Origin: Ailanthus altissimus
Lineage: Eukaryota > Streptophyta > Magnoliopsida > Sapindales > Simaroubaceae
Direction of reading: 5' to 3'
DNA: 64,000 nucleotides
Assembly: GCA_946807835.1 (NCBI GenBank)
Contig: OX327686.1
Span: 18,972,001 to 19,036,000, forward strand
The notes beneath the pieces were generated by a model. It had not been told where the DNA came from. It did not search any database and saw only the letters and a program-made list of their open reading frames with translations. Shown here one piece after another: positions 57,936 to 64,000 of the stretch. Positions within the stretch are counted from its first letter, which is position 1; each line of letters begins with the position of its first letter. Position numbers and translations under genes: made by a program.

Positions 57936-58245
57936 TCTTGGATTAAGATTTTAGTTTCACAATGAGGTCCTGAAATAATATTCACACAGCCAAATCTCAT
58001 TTCAAGGAGCAAGGGATTCACAAACTTGAATTTAGAGCCTCAGTTACTTCTTCCAGATTGTGCTCCATTCATGACATGGATAGAAATGATAAGCTTTCAT
58101 GTGGTTCATTTGATTGTAACTTAACTGCCTTCTACATTTCCATCATCCAGTTAGATGATAATTTTTTCCAGGGTCCAACATACAAGTTCACCAAGCAAGC
58201 TTGTGCTGGAATTATCAAAGGAATGGGTGATAGCAAGATACTCAC
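57735..58245 (-). other. Intron of the thioredoxin-like gene
   Basis: Minus-strand donor GTGAGT directly after the AAG codon at 58246-58248, and acceptor TTTTCAG before 57734; 511 bp, phase 0. It carries a (CT)n(CA)n microsatellite at about 57900-57935. Reading frames here (57742-57933, 58058-58294, and the part of 58132-58371 below 58246) are intronic. Confidence 0.82.
57900..57936. repeat. (CT)n(CA)n microsatellite in intron
   Basis: CTCTCTCTCTCTCTCT followed by CACACACACACACACAC; a simple repeat likely to vary in length among individuals. Confidence 0.95.
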
Positions 58246-58402
58246 CTTAGCAAGTGAACACGAAAATGATTCTAGCTGTCCATGTGCTCCGTGATAAAAG
58301 TGAAAATAGGGAAGGACCTTCACATTCAAACTTTTGCACATTGGCTTGTTCATGTCAAAATTGACTTTCACGAATAAAATTTCAGGGTGTTCCTCTGCTG
58401 TC
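58246..58402 (-). CDS. Thioredoxin-like protein (ACHT/TRL-like), penultimate exon
   Basis: A 157-bp minus-strand exon after a CTCTGCAG acceptor (58403-58408), entering in split phase. It encodes [20 protein letters not shown], then [20 protein letters not shown] and ESFSCSLAK. This is the second half of the thioredoxin fold: the FVKVNFD strand, the cis-Pro loop at VLP, and the FHFYHGAHG strand-turn typical of ACHT-type chloroplast thioredoxins (FxFYRGAxG). Splicing to the last exon gives a smooth SLAK/FQKLKDAI joint. No stop or frameshift, in contrast to all nearby transposon genes, so it is probably a functional host gene. The fold's first half with the active site must be encoded beyond 64000. 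Confidence 0.87.
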
Positions 58403-58569
58403 CTGCAGAGCTGACAGATCCATTACACGATAAAATCAGCAGAAGATCATCACAGTTATTGAAGACTAGTTTGAGAAATGGTGTGAGATATGAACAAGTA
58501 CTAATTTCCTGTAGTTGTCTTATCAAGTAATAGATCCTGGAAATATTAACTGGAAAAAACTAGTTTTTT

Positions 58570-58767
58570 TCTTGGAAAAAGGAATATTTGGCTGATATCA
58601 TTTCTTGATTTCTAGTTGGAAATTAGGAAAGTTGCTCTACTTGTATAGGTTACATTTCTTGTATAGGTCAGATTTCTTGTGAAAAGTAGATTTGTAGCAT
58701 ATAAAAAGATCACCTCTTCTAACATATTTTCTACGAGTGGAACATACAATTTCCCCATGTTCTCTCA
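58570..58767 (+). repeat. 5' LTR of the intronic copia element
   Basis: About 198 bp, from TCTTGGAAAAAGGAATATT (TG mutated to TC) to CATGTTCTCTCA. It pairs with 63311-63487, sharing GCATATAAAAAGATCACCTC-like promoter sequence and TAACATATTTTCTA. Confidence 0.87.
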
Positions 58768-58769
58768 GA

Positions 58770-58781
58770 TGATATCAGAGC
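58770..58781 (+). promoter_or_regulatory. Primer-binding site of the intronic copia element
   Basis: TGATATCAGAGC, one mismatch to the initiator tRNA-Met complement, two bases after the LTR end. Confidence 0.87.
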
Positions 58782-58939
58782 TTAGGTTTTGAGTTCGAAC
58801 CTTCATGTCTTTACTTTTAATTAATTTATCGATTTATTTCTGTTCGGTCTCTAAGGATCCAGTTTGCCTTAAACCTTAAATTTGGATCTACGTTTTATGT
58901 GAGGGGGCTTGTTAATACTTTTCTTTAATACTAATACTG

Positions 58940-59742
58940 ATTCTTCACCTAATAGCTTAAACTTTTGGTTTGAATGGTAAACTAATTTTTTTTTTTGTCT
59001 TTTTTATGGAGATAATTTTCTCTACTGGTCTTAATCCGTGAACATGTATATTCAAGGTAGAGGAAAGATTGGAAACTTGACTGGTGATAAAAAGGCTCTA
59101 GATTCAAAGGAAAAGACTTATGCCACTTAGGAAGCAAACAATTATATGGTTATGGCTTGGCTTGTCAACTCCATAAAGGACAACATCACCTCTAACTATA
59201 TGTGCTATCCGACTACCAAGGAACTCTAGGATAACATTCACCAAATGTATTTTGACCTTGGAAATCAACCTCAAGTGTCGGAACTGCAACTACTCTTGGA
59301 GAGATTCGACAAAGAGGAAACAATGCTACGAGCTATTTCATTATTTTGAAAAGGTTGTGGCAAGATTTGGATGCATTCAATGATTAGAGTAGAAATCTCT
59401 TGCTGATTGCAATCACCACAAAAAGACAGTGGAAACCAATCACATCTACAAATTTCTCGTTCGCCTGAACAAAAAATTTGATGAAGGGGAAGGATCATTG
59501 GTTGTGGTCCTCTTCCTTCCCTTGGAGAGGTGTTTGCTGAAGTTCGAAGAGAAGGAAAGTCGTTGTAATGTTATGCTCGGAGAAAAAAGGGGTTGCCGCA
59601 CCAATTGAAAACTCTACCTTAGTTGCTGCTGAAGCAAACATAAGTAGAACTTCAAATAGCTAGTGCAGAACCGAGGGCAAGCCTCGGATATGGTGTAATT
59701 TCTGCAAAAAAAAAAAAAAAAACACTGCCATATGCGCGAGAT
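58940..59742 (+). pseudogene. Copia gag (intronic element)
   Basis: Piecewise translation yields a UBN2-type copia gag: MYIQGRGKIGNLTGDKKAL (ATG 59044), then MVMAWLVNSIKDNITSNYMC, IHQMYFDLGNQPQVSELQLL and an LWQDLDAF-like stretch, with several stops and frameshifts. A T-run (58987-58998) and an A-run (59706-59721) look like later expansions. Around 59690-59760, the region where a zinc knuckle would be expected is too damaged to read. Confidence 0.8.
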
Positions 59743-60100
59743 GTGCTGGAAGATTCATGGCAACCTACCAACTGGAAGAGCAGCAAGTCTAAAAACCGAT
59801 CTGCTCGTGCAAATGAGGCTAATGCTGGTCCCTTCAGTAAAGAGCAAATGAATCATCTTCTAAAGCTACAAAAATCCATTCAAGATTCTGGTATTCCTAA
59901 TGTTTCTCTGACTCAAATAGGTAACAATTCTAGTGCTCTCTCGTATCACTCTAGTCCTTCACCTTGGATCATTGATTCAGGTGCCTCTAATCACATGACT
60001 AATCTCCCACATGTATTCCATTCTTATTTGCCTTGTTATGGTGATAAAAAAGTCAAAATTGCAGATGGAAAGTTTTATCTATTGCAGGAATAGTTTCTAT
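59743..60100 (+). pseudogene. Copia protease segment (intronic element)
   Basis: An open stretch of 116 codons. The first half is the gag-protease linker (KEQMNHLLKLQKSIQD). The protease motif WIIDSGASNHMT lies at about 59965-60000 with catalytic Asp at 59974-59976. The frame ends at a TAG (60091-60093), earlier than the usual protease-to-integrase continuation. Confidence 0.85.
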
Positions 60101-60910
60101 CAAAATTTCTATAAAAATCATTGTAAAATTTGTCCTTCATGTCCCTAATCTTACATATAATCTCTTATATGTTAGTCAACTCTGAAAAGATTCTAATTTG
60201 TTGTGTTACTTTTTTTTATTCTCACTGTTATTTTCAAGATCTAAGCACAGAGATGATGATTGGTAGTGCTAGAACAGTGGATGGTCTATACTACTTTGAT
60301 GACAACATCCTTCGAAATAAACAAGCTCAAGGGCATAGTACTGATACTAGTTCTCTCTCTATTTGTGAACAAATAATGACTTGACATCTTAGACTAGGTC
60401 ACCCTAGTTTTTCTTATTTGAAATATATACTTCCTGATCTATTTAAAAATGTTGATTACTTATCTTCTTAATGTGAAAGTTGTCATTTATCAAAAAAACA
60501 TCATACTACTTACAAGTCAAAACCATATTGTGCCTCAAAACCATTTTACTTGATTCATAGTGATGTTTGGGGTCCTTCAAAAATTACATCTTACAGAAAA
60601 AAATTGTTTGTAACTTCTATAGATGATCACAGTCGGCTCTGTTTGGTATATTTGATGAATGATAAATCTGAAGTTAAAAAATTTGTTCAAATATTTTTTT
60701 CAATATGGTTGAAATCTAATTTCAAACAAAAATACAAATCCTTCATTCTGATAATGGAACTAAGTATTTCAACACCATCTTGGGAAAGTTTTTTAAAGAA
60801 AAATGAATTCAATATCAATCTATTTGTAGTGACACTGCTTAACAAAATGGTATTTCTGAAAGAAAAAATAAACATTTACTTGAAGTTGTACGTGCCATGA
60901 TGTTCTTTAT
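60101..60910 (+). pseudogene. Copia GAG-pre-integrase and integrase (intronic element)
   Basis: Remnants of the zinc-binding pre-integrase domain (RLGHPSFSYLKY-like at about 60390-60425 and CESCHLSKKH-like at about 60476-60500, interrupted by stops). Then the integrase core: LIHSDVWGPSK (first Asp, about 60547-60580), SIDDHSRLC, and, after a frameshift near 60745, a region corresponding to the second Asp and the QQNG...ERKN motif (60835-60870). It cannot yield an active integrase. Confidence 0.8.
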
Positions 60911-61799
60911 GCATGTTCTAAAATATCTACGGTGAGAGACAATTTTGACAATATCTTATTTGATAAATATAATGCCTCTTCGGATTTTAAAATATATTAC
61001 ACCTTTAGAGTTTAAAAAATTTCTTTCCTAAATGTCGACTTTTCTCTAATTTACACTAGAAAATATTTGGACGCATTGTGTTTGTTTACATACCTAATAG
61101 GCTTCGATCTAAATTTGATCCTAGGGCAGAAAAATGTGTGATTATTGGTTATGCTCCAAAAGAATGGGATATAAGTGCTACAATCCTTAAAAAAGAAAAA
61201 GAAAAAATAAACGTTTGTTAGTATGGATGTCTCATTTTTGGAAAGTAGGCCTTATTTTAGCTAGAACTATCTTCGGGGGGAAATAATAGAGAATAATGAA
61301 GCTCAGTTTTGGAAAACAATTCCTATGCCTGATACCTTCTTTTCGGTAACGAATCTTGACCATTCCACTTCTAGTAGTCAAGAAATTGGTAACCAAAATA
61401 ATGAAAAAGGAGAAATACTAGTCTGCCATTAGCAAACTCAGGTGACTCACAAACGGGGAGAGAAATACTAATGCAGGATCACATTAATCCTACCTCAGAG
61501 CTTCATGTTTACACTCAAAGTAGTGCTAATCAAAAAAATAAAGACGTACAACTCTAAACAGAAAACCAATCATCGTCTCCAAGCAGTGGTCCTTCTACTA
61601 CTCTAGGTATCTCTGATCCTCTTTTGTCAAGTTCCATTCCTAGTATTTTTGATCTAGATATACCTATAGCACTTAAAGGAAGTCCGAACTTGTACAACAT
61701 CCTATCTCCAAATATTTTTCTTACCATAAGCTTTCTGAATCTCATAAAGCCTTTACTTCCAAAATCTCTCACCTATTTATCCTAAGAACTCTTCAAGAA
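60911..61799 (+). pseudogene. Integrase C-terminus to RT spacer (intronic element)
   Basis: Strongly decayed. Readable islands resemble the usual integrase tail (FVSMDVSFLESRPYFS, about 61210-61260). The remainder is Ser/Thr/Asn-rich linker. No independent gene. Confidence 0.6.
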
Positions 61800-62540
61800 G
61801 CCTTAGATAAACCAGATTGGAAATCAACAGTCTTGGAATAGATGAATGCTCTGAAAAAGAATAGGACTTGAGAAATAGTTAAGCTACCGAAGGAGAAAAA
61901 GACGATAGGATGCAAATAGGTGTTTACAATTAAGTGAAGGTACAAGGCATGTTTAATGGCAATAGGATTTACACAAACACACAATATTGATTATTAGGAG
62001 ACATTTTCTCTAGTCACAAAGATCAATTCAATTCGTATCTTACTATCCTTAGACATTAGTTTTGACTAGCCCTTACACTAACTAGATGTAAAAAAATGCA
62101 TTCTTAAATAGGGATTTGGAAGAGAAAGTTTTATGAACCTACCATCAGGGTTTGAAGAACACCTGGGTGTAGGAAAAGTATGTATATTCAGAAAATCCTT
62201 ATATGGCTACAAAAAATCTCCGAGAGCATGGTATGAACAATTTGGGAAAACTGTGAAGGGCCATGAATATACTCAAAGTCAAGCTGAGCATACATTGTTC
62301 TATAAGTACTCAAAAGAAAGAAAGATCACTATTTTCATTGTTTATATTGATGACATAATATTGACAGGTGATAATCATGTTGAGCATAATAGACCCAAGA
62401 AAGTTCTTGCTGATGACTTTGAGATCAAGAACTTGGGGGCCTTAAAGTACTTTCTCAGAATGGAGTTTGCCAAGGCAAAGTCAAAAAGGGGCATCTTTGT
62501 GTCTAACGAAAATATGTACTGGACGTCCTTGGAGAGATAG
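61800..62540 (+). pseudogene. Copia reverse transcriptase (intronic element)
   Basis: The N-terminal part has stops (KNRT.EIVKLPKEKKTIGCK at about 61855-61915). The C-terminal part is open at 62133-62540: NLPSGFEEHLGVGKVC, RKSLYGYKKSPRAWY, and the catalytic box VYIDDIILTGD with YIDD at 62344-62355, then LGALKYFLRMEFA. The palm active-site Asp pair is intact, but the first half of the enzyme is destroyed. Confidence 0.88.
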
Positions 62541-63301
62541 GTCTCTTCAGTTGCAAGGCAGCAAAGACACCAATTATACCTAATGTGAAACTCCAATTCG
62601 CCAAACCTGAGGATGTGAAGAACAGGGAACAATTTTATCGACTTGTTGGTAGGATGATTTATCTGTCACATACCTGGCCAGATATCGTTTTTAAAGTAAG
62701 CATGGTAAGTCAATTTATGCACTCACCATGTTTAGAACAATTCAAGGTAGTGTACAGAATCCTAAGGTACTTACAGGGATCACCAGGGAAGGGTCTGCTG
62801 ATTGAAAAGCATGGCTATCTACAAATTGAAGTTGATATATATGTAGACTAAGCTAGGAGTACATCAAATAGATGGTCAACTACTGGCTACTGTACTTTTG
62901 TTGCTGGAAATCTCGTTACCTGGCATAGTATAAAAAAAATGTGGTGGCAAGAAGCAGTGCACAAGCTGAATCTAGATCAATTGCCTATGGATTTTGTGAG
63001 GTATTGTGGATTACAAGAATCTTATATGAATTGAAGGTCTCAAGCCCTTCTCTGATAAAAGCACATTGTGATAACAAAGCAACAATCTCAATAGCACATA
63101 ATCCTATACTTCATGATAGAACTAAGCATGTTGAGGTAGACAAACACTTTATTAAGGAGAAAATAGAGAGTGGGCAGATATGTATGACCTACATACCTAC
63201 TGATGAATAAATTGCAAATATTTTTATAATGGGATAGTTCAAGAAACAATTTGAGAAATTGACAAGCAAACTGGCTATGAAAGATATCTTTAAACCAACT
63301 T
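62541..63301 (+). pseudogene. Copia RT connection and RNase H (intronic element)
   Basis: 62585-62848 encodes the RT-RNase H connection (YRLVGRMIYLSHTWPDI, QFMHSPCLEQFKVVYRILRY), ending in a TAA at 62849-62851. After a frameshift, 62941-63210 gives the RNase H tail: VARSSAQAESRSIAYG, AHCDNKATISIAHNPILHDR, TKHVEVDKHFIKEKI. A missing base or two near 62935 shifts the frame. Confidence 0.88.
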
Positions 63302-63310
63302 GAGAGGAAG

Positions 63311-63487
63311 TGTTGGAAAAAGGAATATTCGGCTAATATCATTTCCTAATCTTTTGTGTGAATTAGAAAAGTTATTCTACTTGTGTAGGTCAGATTTCTT
63401 ATGTAAAGTATATTTGTAGCCTATAAAGGCCACCTCTTGTAACATATTTTCTAAGAGTGAAATATACAATTTCTCCATATTTTGTTA
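63311..63487 (+). repeat. 3' LTR of the intronic copia element
   Basis: Starts TGTTGGAAAAAGGAATATTC directly after the purine tract and ends near TTTTGTTA. Differences from the 5' LTR (small deletions, more than ten substitutions) point to an old insertion. Confidence 0.86.
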
Positions 63488-64000
63488 GACTTTTCTTGAA
63501 GTATCCATTTATTAGGTGCATCTTTTAAGATAGATGTGTATAACTCAGAGAAAAATTATGTTGCTTAAGCTTGCATTCATTTTTATGAGAGGTTAGTCAT
63601 TGATGTACTAAACCAATCATCACAGAGATAAAAGTAACAATAAACCAAGCATCATAGCACAAGTGCAGCATAGCAATCTCACAGCAAAAGGAACTTCAGA
63701 AGATGAGTCACTGCCAGTTTTGTATTCAGAGGGTTCTAAGTTGGATGATTTGAAATGGCATTAAATGCTAAATTTAGAATGCCATTACAATAGTCCCAAG
63801 GCTAAAAGAAATATAATCTTTCTCCCATCCACTGTTTAACACTATATTTACCAGAATATGATTCCATGTTCACTGTGGAACTACTCAAAAAGTTATTCAA
63901 ACCAATAATCTAACTACATTTTCCCAAGAGCATAATCTTCTCAATATTACAGAATAAATTAATGTAAGCATCAACACTAGTTCTCCAGATCATGAGAACA
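63488..64000. other. Intron-like sequence at right edge, nothing recognised
   Basis: No coding frame, repeat or transposon hallmark identified. It is presumed to be intron of the minus-strand thioredoxin-like gene. Confidence 0.4.

Larger units (their letters stand above)
58570..63487 (+). mobile_element. Ty1/copia retrotransposon with short LTRs, inactivated, in a host intron
   Basis: A nearly complete 4.9-kb element: 5' LTR 58570-58767, primer-binding site 58770-58781, gag, protease, integrase, RT, RNase H, purine tract GAGAGGAAG (63302-63310) and 3' LTR 63311-63487. Domain order (protease-integrase-RT-RNase H) defines copia. Every domain has stops or frameshifts, so it is not autonomous. 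A clean TSD was not found (T-rich flank on the left, GACTT on the right). Confidence 0.92.
58409..64000 (-). other. Long intron of the thioredoxin-like gene (open at right edge)
   Basis: From the acceptor at 58403-58408 to the window end I find no upstream thioredoxin exon, so this intron is at least 5.6 kb. About 4.9 kb of it is a plus-strand (antisense to the gene) copia element. The flanks 58409-58569 and 63488-64000 are unremarkable intron-like DNA. Confidence 0.6.

Noticed and set aside
58132..58294. Extension of the thioredoxin frame past the splice donor, and an overlapping plus-strand frame
   Set aside because: A GTGAGT donor follows codon AAG and the next exon continues the family's sequence; the extension is intron.
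1..64000. tRNA, rRNA or organellar insertions
   Set aside because: No cloverleaf-like or rRNA-like sequence was recognised; the tRNA-related 12-mers are primer-binding sites next to LTRs.

Overview
The window is nuclear DNA from a flowering plant, most likely a eudicot. It is AT-rich, has no operon-like gene packing, and almost every recognisable protein is a decayed plant retrotransposon protein (Ty3/gypsy chromovirus, Athila-like gypsy, several Ty1/copia lineages, LINE). The single host gene I can support is the 3' end of a spliced, minus-strand gene for a chloroplast-type (ACHT/TRL-like) thioredoxin-like protein at 57.6-58.4 kb. Its upstream exons lie beyond the right edge. No tRNA, rRNA, CRISPR array or bacterial feature was seen.

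Layout. 1-2.2 kb: LTR remnant and AT-rich DNA. 2.2-3.2 kb: a 5'-truncated LINE with a 17-bp target-site duplication (TSD). 3.2-6.0 kb: an antisense solo LTR of a Tekay/Del-like gypsy family (TSD TCAGT). 6-8.85 kb: decayed repeats. 8.85-10.9 kb: antisense copia-type LTR 'B1'. 10.9-18.2 kb: an antisense gypsy element with both LTRs, primer-binding site and broken gag-pol, interrupted by copia-type solo LTR 'D1' (TSD TCTTC). 18.2-21.9 kb: a degenerate minisatellite of about 50-bp units with a CCTAGG-like palindromic core, split by solo LTR 'D2' (TSD ATGCA). 21.9-28.2 kb: a Tekay/Del-like element with a full 2.76-kb 5' LTR and broken gag-protease fused directly to the tail of its 3' LTR, lying inside antisense LTR pieces of its own family so that 1.06-kb inverted arms result. 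28.2-35.35 kb: antisense Athila-like gag fragments, an LTR and 3' region, split by an old Tekay-like LTR that carries a large microsatellite.

35.35-56.5 kb is one nested complex built on a copia family 'A'. A pol tail runs into an LTR (36.0-44.4 kb), then an internal region, then a second LTR (54.4-56.5 kb), giving an LTR-sharing chain. The first LTR contains a gag-only SIRE-like element (38.2-41.6 kb) and solo LTR 'B2' (42.2-44.2 kb). The internal region contains a Mutator-like DNA element with 9-bp TSD (46.5-48.9 kb), itself hosting a solo LTR with a 40-bp perfect palindrome, and a Tekay-like solo LTR (49.3-52.1 kb). The second family-A LTR acts as an empty-site reference for both insertions in the first. 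56.9-57.2 kb is a MITE-like inverted repeat. 57.6-64 kb is the thioredoxin-like gene, whose intron holds a nearly complete but inactivated copia element (58.6-63.5 kb).

No wholly new system with a clear function is evident. The more unusual signals are non-coding: the palindromic minisatellite, the 40-bp palindrome, a GCGCCGCGGCGC-type motif clustered in three element contexts, and a CACTGTAGCA-type decamer near the promoters of unrelated LTR families. All boundaries were read by eye; no alignment or database search was run.
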